Both the position numbers and the translations under genes were made by a program. Below, piece by piece: positions 38,614-47,868 of a stretch of 64,000 nt of DNA. Numbering within the stretch: the first letter of the stretch is position 1; every line of letters starts with the position of its first letter. The DNA lies in NCBI RefSeq assembly GCF_030227115.1, contig NZ_JASSUA010000006.1:1-64000 (forward strand), read 5' to 3'. The notes below the pieces were generated by a model. That model saw only the letters and a program-made list of their open reading frames with translations, searched no databases and had not been told where the DNA came from. Origin of the DNA: Marinobacter sp. SS13-12 (GTDB taxonomy: Bacteria > Pseudomonadota > Gammaproteobacteria > Pseudomonadales > Oleiphilaceae).

Positions 38614-40143
38614 ATGCGGCAGTTGTCGGAGCTGGATGCCTCATTCCTCTACCTGGAATCAGAAACCGCCCCCATGCATATTGGCGGTATCTACCTTTTT
38701 GATGCCCGTGAACGCGACAAACCACTGGCCTTCAGCACCTTCGTCGCTTACCTGCGCAGCCGTCTCCATGTGGTGCCCCTGTTCCGTCAGCGCCTCAAGG
38801 AAATTCCCCTGAGGCTTGGGCGCCCCTACTGGATTGATGATCCGGATTTCAGCATTGAACGGCACCTTGCCTATGTAAACCTTGGTGATCATGGCCAACT
38901 GGGAAGCCTGATGGGGCTCGCTTCCCGAATTCTTGAAGAACCGCTGAAAAGAGATCGCCCACTCTGGCACATCACCTTCGTCGACGGCTTCCAGCTCGAT
39001 GAAAACGACCCCGACAGCAGGAGTTTCGCGCTGATTGTCAAACTGCACCATGCCGCCATTGATGCATTCAGCGGCGAGGAAATCATTGGCAAGTTGCTGG
39101 AGTACACTCCGAAAGCCCGCTCCATAGAAGCACCCCGGCCATGGAACCCACGGCCGGAACCATCGGAAGAGCGGGTTGTGCTCCAGGCCGGCGCCAACCT
39201 GCTGCGCAAGCCCTTGCAGGTGACCTCTCTGGCTGTCAATGCGGCCGAGGCGACAGCCCGCGGGCTGATCCAGAAACAGATGCGGAAACTGCCATTACCC
39301 TTTCCGTTGTTTTCCGCCCCCCACAGCCCGTTTAACCGCCAGATCACAGCGAACCGCCAGATTGTTTCCACCAGTCTGGACCTGTCGCGACTCAAGGCCA
39401 TCAAGGCCACGCTGGGAAATGTCACATTGAACGATGTGGTTCTCGGCCTTTGTGCGGAGACCCTGCGCCGGTATCTGGCTAACCATGATGTGGAAACGGA
39501 TCGCTCCCTGGTCGCCATGACACCCATCTCGGTTCGTTCCAGCAGCCTGCGCAAGGCAACCGGAAACCAGATGTCTGCCATGCTCCTGAACCTGGCCACT
39601 AACGAGCCGGATCCCGCGAAGCGAATTCACCGAATCCACTGGAATGCGGTGGAATCCGAACCCTACCGGGAAGCTATTGCGGCAGACCGCCTGACGGAAC
39701 TGCTGCCTTCCACCATGCTGGCACTCTCGGCGCGGCTTTATTCAGAGCTTCAGATTGCCCAGAGATACCAGCCGGTATTCAATCTGCCGATCACCAACGT
39801 GCCGGGGCCGCAGGTTCCACTTTATCTTCAGGGCGCCCGACTGATCCGGCAGTTCAACTCGGCACCGCTGTTTGACAGTCTTGGGCTGGTTATCGTGGCG
39901 GTCAGTTACCAGGGCAGCCTCACGGTGAATTTCACCCTTTGCCCGGATGTGGTAGCTGACGGCGATTCACTGACAGGCTTGCTCGAGGAGAGCCTGCTCG
40001 CAATAGAATCTGCAGCAGCAACCCTCGGCCCAGAAATCGAAGAGCCAGACTACCACCAGGACAATCATAAAACCTTGACCGACGAGGCGCTCACCTTGAT
40101 GGAAGGCGCTTTGAGAAAGGTGTTCAAAAGCTTTCGACGATAA
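38614..40143 (+). CDS. wax ester synthase/diacylglycerol O-acyltransferase (WS/DGAT)
   Basis: Transfers acyl groups from acyl-CoA to fatty alcohols or diacylglycerol, making wax ester or triacylglycerol storage lipid. It has 509 residues from the ATG at 38614, supported by GGAG about 8 bases upstream; a GTG at 38596 is also in frame. N-terminal LDASFLYLESETAPMHIGG, the PLW motif (RPLWHITFVDGF) and the ND motif (LNDVVLGLC) are present. The catalytic motif HHxxxDG reads HHAAIDA here, with Ala in place of the final Gly. The catalytic His pair and Asp are kept. Marinobacter carries several paralogues; this variant may be less active or differ in substrate. Confidence 0.9.
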   Translation: MRQLSELDASFLYLESETAPMHIGGIYLFDARERDKPLAFSTFVAYLRSRLHVVPLFRQRLKEIPLRLGRPYWIDDPDFSIERHLAYVNLGDHGQLGSLMGLASRILEEPLKRDRPLWHITFVDGFQLDENDPDSRSFALIVKLHHAAIDAFSGEEIIGKLLEYTPKARSIEAPRPWNPRPEPSEERVVLQAGANLLRKPLQVTSLAVNAAEATARGLIQKQMRKLPLPFPLFSAPHSPFNRQITANRQIVSTSLDLSRLKAIKATLGNVTLNDVVLGLCAETLRRYLANHDVETDRSLVAMTPISVRSSSLRKATGNQMSAMLLNLATNEPDPAKRIHRIHWNAVESEPYREAIAADRLTELLPSTMLALSARLYSELQIAQRYQPVFNLPITNVPGPQVPLYLQGARLIRQFNSAPLFDSLGLVIVAVSYQGSLTVNFTLCPDVVADGDSLTGLLEESLLAIESAAATLGPEIEEPDYHQDNHKTLTDEALTLMEGALRKVFKSFRR

Positions 40144-40192
40144 CGGCCGGCGGGAGAAGCAGGGGCAGCGTCAGAACCACCCCAGAGGTGGA

Positions 40193-40876
40193 TTACTCGA
40201 AAGCCCAGCGCAGGAAGGTGCGCCGTTCTTCCTCACTGGCTTCACTCCAGAGCGCTTTCAGCTCTTCCAGGGTGCCCTCACCCTCAGCAACTTCACAGCC
40301 AACACCACTGGAATTGTCAACGCCGGAACCTACAGGCGCCCGGGCGGCTGTGGTTTGTTTTGCAGGGCGACCATCCCAGGCGCTCGCGCTGGCAACGACC
40401 TCACTGGAGGCATTCACAATATCAGCGGAAAAATCACTGGCAAACGCCTCTGCGTCGCGCCGGTTTGCCGGGGGCTCAAAGTCGAAACGATAGGTTTCAC
40501 CAGGCCTGACATCGATGGTTACCGCCTGCGGAGCCGTTTCAACAACATGCACCTTGGACTCGCCATTACGGACAACCCCGCTTTTCGCCCAGATGGTTTT
40601 GTAGGTGAATACTACCTGGTTTTCGCCCGGAAGCAGTTCGAAGTCCAGCGCCAGGTCGTCCATCAGGAAATTGGTCAGCCTGCGGCCATTAACCTGCTTC
40701 ACCTTGATCTCGGCGGGAGCCTTGAGCACGGCAGTCCGGGAGTCGTCAGCATCGCCTTCCCAGGTTTTGACATTGCTCATGGCAGAACTGCACCCGGAAA
40801 GAACGACCAACAAAGACAGCGCGGCCATCAGGCAGCGTGTATTCTTGAAAAAGACCGAAACGTGACAGATACTCAT
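40193..40876 (-). CDS. DUF2057 (YccT-like) putative lipoprotein
   Basis: Function unknown. 227 residues. The N-terminus has a basic stretch and a hydrophobic run (MAALSLLVVLS) ending in a lipobox LSGC at about residue 28, so it is probably an outer-membrane or periplasmic lipoprotein. The rest resembles DUF2057 proteins: KVKQVNGRRL then LPGENQVVFTYKTIW and PGETYRFDFEPP. The last ~40 residues are acidic and helical (EGTLEELKALWSEASEEERR). AAGGA about 6 bases before the ATG supports the start. It is convergent with the WS/DGAT gene. Confidence 0.72.
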   Translation of the reverse strand: MSICHVSVFFKNTRCLMAALSLLVVLSGCSSAMSNVKTWEGDADDSRTAVLKAPAEIKVKQVNGRRLTNFLMDDLALDFELLPGENQVVFTYKTIWAKSGVVRNGESKVHVVETAPQAVTIDVRPGETYRFDFEPPANRRDAEAFASDFSADIVNASSEVVASASAWDGRPAKQTTAARAPVGSGVDNSSGVGCEVAEGEGTLEELKALWSEASEEERRTFLRWAFE

Positions 40877-41146
40877 GCTATATCCTTGTGCTTTACACCG
40901 GTGATGCCCGGTAGGTGATCACTTGTCATTGAATGGCATTTTGAAGAGCGGCAGGGCCAAGAGCAAGACATACCGCCTGTTTACAGTAACCTGATGACAC
41001 TTCGGTTACGTCGACACGCTCATGCCGGACTGATAAATGTAAAAAAATGTTGAATTCGGCTGGAATTGATTTAATTTTAGACAATCGGCTAACAAAACAT
41101 CCCACTGCCCGGCACGATAAAAACCATAAAGGGCTCAGGAGAAAAC

Positions 41147-41350
41147 ATGGATACCCAACGTCGGTCCGGAGAAAACGGTCCCGCACCGTTCCGAAGCAGT
41201 CGATTTTTCTGCGTCGGAAGCAAGTGGTATTTTACCACCCGGGAGGGTTTTGACAGTGGCCCCTTCGCTTCACGACAACGCGCAGAAACCGGTTTGAGAC
41301 GTTTCTTGCACGTTGTGCGCCTTCTGCCGGAAGAACAACAGATACACTGA
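41147..41350 (+). CDS. small DUF6316-like protein
   Basis: Function unknown. 67 residues with the pattern RSGENGPAPFRSSRFF, then KWYFTTREGFDSGPFASRQRAE, which I recognise as the DUF6316 type of short pseudomonad proteins. The W-Y-F-TREG-GPF layout resembles GYF-like or TIGR-type surface motifs, but no role is known. AGGAG five bases before the ATG supports it as a real gene. The 270-base gap upstream is AT-rich around 41035-41080, with a weak promoter candidate TTGAAT (41050-41055), 17 bases, AATTTT. Confidence 0.7.
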   Translation: MDTQRRSGENGPAPFRSSRFFCVGSKWYFTTREGFDSGPFASRQRAETGLRRFLHVVRLLPEEQQIH

Positions 41351-41407
41351 GGGCGCCATCAATCAGGCGTTCACCTGCTTCTGAACGTCATAGTCGCCGG
41401 GCATGAC

Positions 41408-42358
41408 TCAGGCTCTGAAATGATCATAGCCGCCAGCTGCAGGGGCCAATGGCTGACCTTCGTGTGTGATGGCAAGGCCTTCGCCCGATGTTACCTCACC
41501 AATGATGGTCAACTGGCTGCGAATCTCCTCCGGAAACCCTTCCCAGGCTTTCGGGCTGATAGTGATGCACAACTCATAATCATCACCGGCGTTCAATGCC
41601 AGGTTGACCGCCTCCTCACCGACAAGACGTTTCAGTGTCGCCGATAACGGAAGCTTCGCAATATCAATGCTCGCGGCTACCCCGGATGCCTCAAGAATAT
41701 GGCCCAGATCTGCCACCAGGCCATCGGATATATCTACGGCAGCGGAAGCACATCCACGCAGTGCGACTCCGAGGCTCAGCCTTGACGCCGGGTAATGGTA
41801 CCTGTCCAGAACCGACTGCTCATCGGGCCCGGGGTTTTGACTGCCCAGGAATTTCAGCGCGGCTCCAGCCTCACCCAGGGTGCCGGAAACACAGACATAA
41901 TCCCCCGCCTGTGCACCGGAGCGCCGGAGCGCCTGGCCCTGGGGCACCGTACCATGAACCTGCAGGCTCAAGGTCAGTGGTCCGCGGGTGGTGTCTCCGC
42001 CGGCAAGTGACAGGCCAAACTGCGCGGCTGCACTTGCCAGGCCAGCTGCATAGGCATGCAGCCAGTCAGGATTAGCATCGGGGAGGGTCAGGGCCAGTGT
42101 GAAGCAAACCGGATCGGCGCCCATTGCCGCGAGGTCGCTCGCCGCAACTGCCAGGCTTCGCCAACCCAGTTTTTCGGGATCGTAATCACGGGGAAAGTGG
42201 ACGCCTTCAACCAGCGTGTCTACAGAGAAAACCAGATCCCTGCCCGGTTCGACCCGCTGAATTGCGCAGTCATCACCGGGCCCAAGCAGAACCGCAGAGG
42301 TGTTCCCCGCCTCGGCGATAGGGAAGAAGTAACGGCGGATCAGCTCGAATTCGCCCAT
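41408..42358 (-). CDS. thiL: thiamine-monophosphate kinase
   Basis: Phosphorylates thiamine monophosphate to the active diphosphate. 316 residues of the PurM/AIRS fold: GPGDDCAI near residue 26, FSVDTLVEGVHFP near residue 45, and VSGTLGEAGAAL later. The ATG at 42358 lies immediately after the nusB stop (42362); a GTG one codon earlier is also possible. It is last in the nrdR-ribD-ribB-ribH-nusB-thiL run. Confidence 0.94.
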   Translation of the reverse strand: MGEFELIRRYFFPIAEAGNTSAVLLGPGDDCAIQRVEPGRDLVFSVDTLVEGVHFPRDYDPEKLGWRSLAVAASDLAAMGADPVCFTLALTLPDANPDWLHAYAAGLASAAAQFGLSLAGGDTTRGPLTLSLQVHGTVPQGQALRRSGAQAGDYVCVSGTLGEAGAALKFLGSQNPGPDEQSVLDRYHYPASRLSLGVALRGCASAAVDISDGLVADLGHILEASGVAASIDIAKLPLSATLKRLVGEEAVNLALNAGDDYELCITISPKAWEGFPEEIRSQLTIIGEVTSGEGLAITHEGQPLAPAAGGYDHFRA

Positions 42359-42361
42359 CAC

Positions 42362-42841
42362 TCAGCGAGGACGGGTCTCGGCCAGGCGCAGACGATGACT
42401 CAGTTTGTCCAGCAGGCTGTTAACGAACTTGTGGCCTTCGGTGCCACCAAACTTTTTGGCCATCTCGATCCCTTCATTGATCACTACCTTGTAGGGAACG
42501 TCCAGCCGGTATTTCAGTTCATAAGTGCCAAGCCGCACGATGGCCAGCTCAATGGCATCCACTTCATGAATCGGTCGGTCCAGAAAGGGCTCAAGCAAAC
42601 GGTCCAGCTCTGCCTGCTCCCGGTGAACGCCCCGAAGGAGATCGCGGAAATAGGCGGTGTCTACCTTCGACATATCATTGTCGACGATAAACTCTGACTC
42701 GATGTCTGTAATCGAGCTCTTGCTGAAGTGGCGCTGATACAGGCCCTGCATGGCCAGGGCCCGGGCCCTTCGCCTGTCGCCAGCCTTGGGCTGACCCGAC
42801 GGGGCCGGTTGCACGGTACTGTCTTCCGGTGTGGTCATCAT
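42362..42841 (-). CDS. nusB: transcription antitermination factor NusB
   Basis: Binds rRNA boxA with NusE (S10) to allow complete rRNA transcription; a boxA candidate is at 51-62. 159 residues, with [15 protein letters not shown] near residue 24 and the helical core [30 protein letters not shown]. The first ~20 residues ([18 protein letters not shown]) are a low-complexity extension. Its ATG overlaps the ribH stop as ATGA, implying coupling. Confidence 0.95.
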   Translation of the reverse strand: MMTTPEDSTVQPAPSGQPKAGDRRRARALAMQGLYQRHFSKSSITDIESEFIVDNDMSKVDTAYFRDLLRGVHREQAELDRLLEPFLDRPIHEVDAIELAIVRLGTYELKYRLDVPYKVVINEGIEMAKKFGGTEGHKFVNSLLDKLSHRLRLAETRPR

Positions 42842-43314
42842 TCACCCAGCTTCTTGAAGAGGCTGACCATTTCCAGGGCCGTTATCGCCGCTTCGGCGCC
42901 TTTGTTACCAGCCTTGGTACCAGCACGCTCAATGGCCTGCTCTATGGAATCAACAGTCAGCACGCCAAAAGTCACCGGTACGTCGGTCTCAAGGCTTACA
43001 GCGCCCAAACCGCTGGAGGCTTCGCCGGCAACGTATTCGAAATGGGGCGTGCCGCCGCGAATAACGGCACCGAGTGCGATAATGGCATCATGGTTGCCAG
43101 TCTCGGCCACGCGCTTGACGGCCAGTGGCATTTCATAGGCACCCGGCACTCGCACGATGGTTATGTCAGCGTCCGAAATGCCGTGTCGACGCAGAGTATC
43201 TACGGCACCGTGCACCAGGCTTTCCACCACAAATCCGTTAAAACGACCAACGACCAGCGCGTATTTACCGCTGCAGTGGGTAAAGTCACCTTCAATTACT
43301 TTGATATCGGCCAT
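42838..43314 (-). CDS. ribH: 6,7-dimethyl-8-ribityllumazine synthase
   Basis: Penultimate step of riboflavin synthesis. 158 residues; [15 protein letters not shown] and [19 protein letters not shown] hold the active site. The ATG at 43314 has AAGGAG about 7 bases upstream; the longer open frame overlaps ribB and is rejected. It overlaps nusB by ATGA. Confidence 0.96.
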   Translation of the reverse strand: MADIKVIEGDFTHCSGKYALVVGRFNGFVVESLVHGAVDTLRRHGISDADITIVRVPGAYEMPLAVKRVAETGNHDAIIALGAVIRGGTPHFEYVAGEASSGLGAVSLETDVPVTFGVLTVDSIEQAIERAGTKAGNKGAEAAITALEMVSLFKKLGE

Positions 43315-43369
43315 GCATGGCTCCTTCAGTGGCAACCCCGCCCTTTCGGTGCGGCGCTGCCGGGGTTCA

Positions 43370-44485
43370 TCATTCAGGGGTATAGGGCACGTATTCCACC
43401 ACTTCCAGCTCAAACCCGGAAATCGCGGAAAATTTGATCGGCGGGCTCAGCAGCCGCATTTTGCCAACGCCGAGATCCCGCAGGATCTGTGAACCGGTGC
43501 CGACGGTAAAATAGACACCAGAACTGCCCTTGCCCGCAGACTTCTTGTCCTGCTCGAAAAATTCGTGGATGCGGTCTTCAAGATTGTAGCTGTCTTCCGC
43601 GCTGTTGAGCAGAACCACCACGCCACGACCTTCACTGGCAACCTTTTCCAGGGCATGGTGGAGCGGCCAGCTGCGGGAATCCACACGGCGGGCACCGAGC
43701 AGGTCTCGCAGGGTATCGGTGATGTGCACACGAACCAGCACCGGATCATCCGCGGATATCTCCCCCATCACCATGGCCAGATGGGTGGAGCCCTGGATGT
43801 TGTCGCGATAGGTGCGAAGATTGAATACGCCGTATTCGGTGTCCAGATCGTACTGTTCCACGCACTCGATTGTGCGTTCGTTCAACGTGCGATAGTGGAT
43901 CAGGTCTGCAATGGTGCCTATCTTCAGGTCGTGGGTCTCGGCGAATTTCTCGAGATCCTCACGCCGGGCCATGGAACCATCGTCATTCATGATTTCACAG
44001 ATCACACCGGCAGGCTCACACCCGGCCAGGGCCGCCAGGTCACAGGAGGCCTCGGTATGGCCAGCACGGCTGAGAACACCACCCGGGTCGGACATCAGCG
44101 GGAAAATATGCCCCGGCTGGACCAGATCCGACGCTTTGGCATTGCGGGCGACCGCTGCCTGAACAGTGCGGGCACGGTCGGCGGCGGATATGCCGGTGGT
44201 TACACCTTCGGTTGCCTCAATAGACAGCGTGAACTTGGTGCCAAAGCCGGAGGCATTCTGCTGCACCATTAATGGCAGGCCAAGCTGCTCGCACCGTTGG
44301 CGGGTCATAGGCATACAGATCAGGCCACGGCCGAACCGTGCCATGAAGTTGATAGCCTCTGGCGTGCAGTGTTCAGCAGCCATCACCAGGTCGCCTTCGT
44401 TTTCCCGGTCTTCATCGTCCATCAGGATGACCATTTTGCCCTGACGAATGTCTGCAATAATGTCTTCAATGCTGTTCAGTGCCAT
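43370..44485 (-). CDS. ribB: 3,4-dihydroxy-2-butanone-4-phosphate synthase with degenerate RibA domain
   Basis: Makes the four-carbon precursor of riboflavin from ribulose 5-phosphate. Residues 1 to about 200 are a complete RibB domain: [16 protein letters not shown] (acidic metal site), [14 protein letters not shown]. Residues 205-371 align with GTP cyclohydrolase II, but the zinc-binding cysteines are missing: the stretch [17 protein letters not shown] has none. It therefore resembles the RibBX type, in which only RibB works, rather than true RibBA. A separate ribA should exist elsewhere. In related genomes ribE lies between ribD and this gene; here the 69-base gap has no room for it. Confidence 0.92.
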   Translation of the reverse strand: MALNSIEDIIADIRQGKMVILMDDEDRENEGDLVMAAEHCTPEAINFMARFGRGLICMPMTRQRCEQLGLPLMVQQNASGFGTKFTLSIEATEGVTTGISAADRARTVQAAVARNAKASDLVQPGHIFPLMSDPGGVLSRAGHTEASCDLAALAGCEPAGVICEIMNDDGSMARREDLEKFAETHDLKIGTIADLIHYRTLNERTIECVEQYDLDTEYGVFNLRTYRDNIQGSTHLAMVMGEISADDPVLVRVHITDTLRDLLGARRVDSRSWPLHHALEKVASEGRGVVVLLNSAEDSYNLEDRIHEFFEQDKKSAGKGSSGVYFTVGTGSQILRDLGVGKMRLLSPPIKFSAISGFELEVVEYVPYTPE

Positions 44486-44554
44486 ACCGTTTTTGCACCC
44501 TTTTGGTCTGACCGCCCTGTAATCGGCACCGGCCCACCATGAATTTAATATCCG

Positions 44555-45670
44555 TCAGGCTGGTGCCAGGATCAGTCGTTGATCCTCACCCAGTTGACGG
44601 CGATCGAGCACTTTCCATTGTACCTTGTCTGCCATGGATTCCAGTGGCAGATTGGCCGTTGGCCGGCCGGTACTGCCCAGGAACACCGGTGCCTGATAGA
44701 GCCAGAGCTCATCCACCAGGCGCTCATTGATAAAGGTTCCGGCCAGTGTCGGGCCGGCTTCCACCAGGAGTTCGTTGATGCCCAGCTCACCCAGCGAGTC
44801 CAGGAGTTCGCGGACATCAATTCCGTTGTCTTTCCAGGCGACGCCAGTAAGCCCGACTCCCAGCGCAGCAAGATCCTGAGCCTGCGCGGTTGCCAATGCC
44901 GGAGAAGCGCAATAGACCTGGACGTTACCCCCCTGGAGTATGGTGGCACCGGGAGGCGTGCGTGCATCCCGATCCGCTATTACGCGTAAGGGCTGGCGTG
45001 AGGGTTCCGTGGCATCTCCAATATCACCCAACTCGCCCCGGCGCACCGTCAGAGAGGGGTTATCGGCCAACACGGTTCCAACACCAGTCAGGATGGCGTC
45101 ACTGATGGCTCTGAGCCGCTGTACGTCACGGCGAGCCTCTGCGCCGGTAATCCACTGGCTCTCCCCTGATGCCATGGCGGTTCTGCCATCCAGACTGGCG
45201 GCCATTTTAAGCCGAACGTAAGGCCGGCCCACGTTCATCCGCTTCATGAACCCGGGGTTGAGCCGCACTGCTTCTTCAGCCAGTAACCCCTCTGTCACCC
45301 GAACGCCTGCTTCCCGGAGCATATCCAGGCCACGACCTGAAACCGACGGGTTAGGGTCCTTGGTGGCGGCAAACACATGAGCAATGCCGGCTTCAACCAG
45401 GGCCTTGGCACAAGGCGGGGTGCGCCCGAAATGACTGCAAGGCTCCAGTGTGACATAGGCCGTTGCGCCGCGCGCATCCGGCCCGGCCTGACTCAGTGCG
45501 CGAATCTCGGCATGGGCCTCACCGGCCCGCTCGTGCCAGCCCTCTCCAAGAATCCTGCTGCCACTGGCAATGACGCAACCCACACGTGGATTGGGATGGG
45601 TGGAATAGCGGCCACGCCAGGCGAGCTGCACCGCCCTGGCCATGAATGCCGTGTCCTGGGCGTCGATCAT
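44555..45670 (-). CDS. ribD: bifunctional pyrimidine deaminase/reductase RibD
   Basis: Deaminates then reduces the pyrimidine intermediate of riboflavin synthesis. 371 residues. The deaminase domain has the zinc motifs AHAEIRAL (about residue 50) and [11 protein letters not shown] (about 75-85). The reductase domain runs from about residue 145 ([17 protein letters not shown]) to the end. Its ATG overlaps the nrdR stop as ATGA. No FMN riboswitch is seen upstream. Confidence 0.95.
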   Translation of the reverse strand: MIDAQDTAFMARAVQLAWRGRYSTHPNPRVGCVIASGSRILGEGWHERAGEAHAEIRALSQAGPDARGATAYVTLEPCSHFGRTPPCAKALVEAGIAHVFAATKDPNPSVSGRGLDMLREAGVRVTEGLLAEEAVRLNPGFMKRMNVGRPYVRLKMAASLDGRTAMASGESQWITGAEARRDVQRLRAISDAILTGVGTVLADNPSLTVRRGELGDIGDATEPSRQPLRVIADRDARTPPGATILQGGNVQVYCASPALATAQAQDLAALGVGLTGVAWKDNGIDVRELLDSLGELGINELLVEAGPTLAGTFINERLVDELWLYQAPVFLGSTGRPTANLPLESMADKVQWKVLDRRQLGEDQRLILAPA

Positions 45671-46185
45671 GCCTTTCCTTTGGAGGAATGGTTATCTGCC
45701 AGAACCTTGGCCACATCCACAGGGTCGTCGCCCGAGGTCGCAGAAAGCCGCTCAATCTCTTCCTTGAACTCGTTAACATCCTGAAAACTTCGATAAACCG
45801 AGGCAAACCGAACGTAGGCGACCTTGTCCAGCTGTCGCAGTTCCGTCATCACTTCTTCACCGAGCTGCATGGATTTCACTTCCCGCTCGCCGGTGGCCCG
45901 CAAGCGGAACCTGATGCGATTGAGTGCCGCCTCGATCTCCTCAATGCTGACGGGGCGTTTTTCCAGGGCTTTCATCAGCCCTGCCCTGAGCTTTTCCTCA
46001 TCAAACGGCTGGCGGGTGCCATCCTGTTTAACGACACGGGGCATCACCAGTTCGGCTGACTCAAACGTGGTGAAACGCTCACGACAGGACAGACACTCCC
46101 TGCGGCGACGCACCTGATCACCCTCGGCCACCAGCCGGGAGTCGATTACCTTGGTATCCGCTTCACCACAGAAAGGACAATGCAT
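45667..46185 (-). CDS. nrdR: transcriptional repressor NrdR
   Basis: Nucleotide-sensing repressor of ribonucleotide reductase genes. 172 residues from the ATG at 46185. N-terminal zinc ribbon [15 protein letters not shown] then [12 protein letters not shown], followed by an ATP-cone (about residues 49-139). An ATG six codons upstream is in frame but not family-like. It overlaps ribD by ATGA and follows glyA with a hairpin between. NrdR boxes were not found in this window. Confidence 0.96.
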   Translation of the reverse strand: MHCPFCGEADTKVIDSRLVAEGDQVRRRRECLSCRERFTTFESAELVMPRVVKQDGTRQPFDEEKLRAGLMKALEKRPVSIEEIEAALNRIRFRLRATGEREVKSMQLGEEVMTELRQLDKVAYVRFASVYRSFQDVNEFKEEIERLSATSGDDPVDVAKVLADNHSSKGKA

Positions 46186-46204
46186 AAACTGAAGCTCCTG
46201 CAAT

Positions 46205-46237
46205 CCGTCAGACGCTGCGCTGCAGGGCGCCTGACGG
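46205..46237. other. stem-loop between glyA and nrdR
   Basis: CCGTCAGACGC (46205-46215) pairs with GCGCCTGACGG (46227-46237), eleven positions with one mismatch and an 11-base loop. There is no U run after it, so it may be a processing or stability signal, or a weak rho-linked barrier between glyA and nrdR. Confidence 0.55.
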
Positions 46238-46251
46238 TGCGTTCGGGCTGA

Positions 46252-47508
46252 TTAGCCGGCGTAGACCGGGAAACGATCACACAGGCCTGCGACCTGCTCA
46301 CGAACCCGGTCATTGACCGCTTCGTCTTCCAGGTTATCCAGAATGTCACACATCCAGCCCGCCAGATCGCGACACTCGGACTCACCAAAGCCGCGGGTGG
46401 TGACCGCAGGGGTACCGATGCGCAGGCCAGAGGTCACGAACGGTGAGCGCGGGTCATTCGGAACCGCATTCTTGTTTACAGTGATGTGGGCGCGGCCAAG
46501 GGCGGCATCCGCGTCCTTTCCGGTAATATCCTGCTTGATCAGGCTGACCAGGAACAGGTGGTTCTCGGTACCTCCGGAAATCACGTCAAAGCCGCGGGAA
46601 ACGAACACTTCCGCCATCGCCTTGGCATTCTTGATGACCTGCTTCTGGTAAGCCTTGAACTCATCGCTCATGGCTTCCTTGAAGCAGACTGCCTTGGCGG
46701 CGATAACATGCATCAGCGGGCCGCCCTGGCCACCGGGGAACACTGCAGAGTTCAGTTTCTTCTGCAGGTCGGCGTCGTCACAGGCCAGGATCAGGCCGCC
46801 ACGGGGGCCACGCAGGGTCTTGTGGGTGGTGGTCGCAACCACGTGTGCGTGAGGTATCGGGTCCGGATAGACACCGGCCGCGACCAGGCCTGCCACATGC
46901 GCCATGTCCACAAACAGCCAGGCGCCGATCTTGTCGGCAATCTCACGGAAGCGGGCAAAGTCCAACTCCTGGGAGTAGGCCGAGAAACCCGCAATGATCA
47001 TCTTCGGCTTGTGCTCAAGGGCAAGGCTTTCCACTTCATCGTAATCGATCAGGCCGGTTTCCGGATTCAGGCCATACTGCACGGCATTATAGATCTTGCC
47101 GGAGAAATTCACGCTGGCACCATGGGTCAGGTGACCGCCATGGGCCAGACTCATGCCAAGAACCGTATCGCCGGGCTTCAGAAGTGCCATGAATACGGCG
47201 GAGTTGGCCTGGGAACCGGAGTGGGGCTGCACATTGGCATAGGCCGCACCGAAAAGCTCTTTAGCACGACTGATGGCCAGGTCTTCGGCGATGTCGACAA
47301 ATTCGCAGCCACCGTAATAACGCTTGCCGGGGTAGCCTTCGGCGTACTTGTTGGTCAGCACGCTACCCTGGGCTTCCATCACCCGCGGGCTGGTATAGTT
47401 TTCAGACGCGATCAGCTCGATGTGAGCTTCCTGACGCTTTTCTTCCGCCTGCATGGCGTTCCAGAGCTCGTCGTCAAATCCGGCGATTTTCATATCACGA
47501 TTAAACAT
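46252..47508 (-). CDS. glyA: serine hydroxymethyltransferase
   Basis: PLP enzyme that converts serine and tetrahydrofolate to glycine and methylene-THF, the main one-carbon source. 418 residues. The PLP lysine is in [16 protein letters not shown] (about residue 230), and [20 protein letters not shown] is at the N-terminus. The start [16 protein letters not shown] fits the family. It heads the minus-strand run toward nrdR and is divergent from ettA across 360 bases. Confidence 0.97.
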   Translation of the reverse strand: MFNRDMKIAGFDDELWNAMQAEEKRQEAHIELIASENYTSPRVMEAQGSVLTNKYAEGYPGKRYYGGCEFVDIAEDLAISRAKELFGAAYANVQPHSGSQANSAVFMALLKPGDTVLGMSLAHGGHLTHGASVNFSGKIYNAVQYGLNPETGLIDYDEVESLALEHKPKMIIAGFSAYSQELDFARFREIADKIGAWLFVDMAHVAGLVAAGVYPDPIPHAHVVATTTHKTLRGPRGGLILACDDADLQKKLNSAVFPGGQGGPLMHVIAAKAVCFKEAMSDEFKAYQKQVIKNAKAMAEVFVSRGFDVISGGTENHLFLVSLIKQDITGKDADAALGRAHITVNKNAVPNDPRSPFVTSGLRIGTPAVTTRGFGESECRDLAGWMCDILDNLEDEAVNDRVREQVAGLCDRFPVYAG

Positions 47509-47555
47509 TGATGCGCTGCCCCTGTGTGCGTAGCTACCCGAAAAAATGGGCCGCT

Positions 47556-47587
47556 ATTCTATCGTAGAAACGGGTGAAAAATCACCC
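47556..47587 (-). promoter_or_regulatory. candidate glyA promoter with operator-like palindrome
   Basis: On the minus strand a -10 TAGAAT (47556-47561) lies about 50 bases before glyA. At the -35 position there is no good hexamer, but a perfect inverted repeat GGGTGA-N4-TCACCC (47572-47587) overlaps it. That suggests a regulator site rather than a strong constitutive promoter. Confidence 0.4.
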
Positions 47588-47707
47588 TTTATACTGTCCG
47601 CAGATACCGACACGCGGCCAAAGACAGTTTTGCTCAATTGCTATCCCTGATCGGTTTCGATACCTTACTCGGTCAATATTCATTGGTTGCGGCTACTGTG
47701 GAGTATC

Positions 47708-47811
47708 GGCCATCGGGTAGGGCGATCCGGGATACGCTGTAAATACATCCCTGTACGCTCGACAAAATCATCCCTGATTTTGACGATCCCGAATCGCCCT
47801 ACCCGATGGCC
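47708..47811. repeat. two-hairpin cruciform element, family A copy 3
   Basis: Outer arms of 26 bases (47708-47733 with 47786-47811) pair with one mismatch. The core has hairpin A TACA-TCCC-TGTA, linker CGCTCGA and hairpin B CAAAATCA-TCCC-TGATTTTG. Compared with copies 1 and 2, hairpin B has A to T and T to A changes on opposite strands, and hairpin A gains a Watson-Crick pair, so both stems are kept by covariation. It lies between glyA and ettA. Confidence 0.9.
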
Positions 47812-47868
47812 TCAGCCAGACACCTTCAGTATTTCCGAAACACACTTCGCAAGAAGGATTCTGACGAC

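Larger units (their letters stand above)
47509..47868. other. glyA-ettA divergent gap, no gene
   Basis: 360 bases without a supported gene. They hold the candidate glyA control site (47556-47587) and the family A repeat (47708-47811). The ettA start follows 58 bases after the repeat, with AAGGA about 11 bases upstream. No clear ettA promoter is seen by eye. Confidence 0.6.

Noticed and set aside
43370..44485. Calling the gene a full bifunctional RibBA
   Set aside because: The zinc cysteines of GTP cyclohydrolase II are absent.
44486..46204. FMN riboswitch near ribB or ribD
   Set aside because: No conserved riboswitch elements were seen in the short gaps.
47708..47811. Cruciform elements as integron attC sites
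   Set aside because: Conserved sequence is in the centre and variable sequence at the ends, the reverse of attC, and there is no cassette array or integrase.
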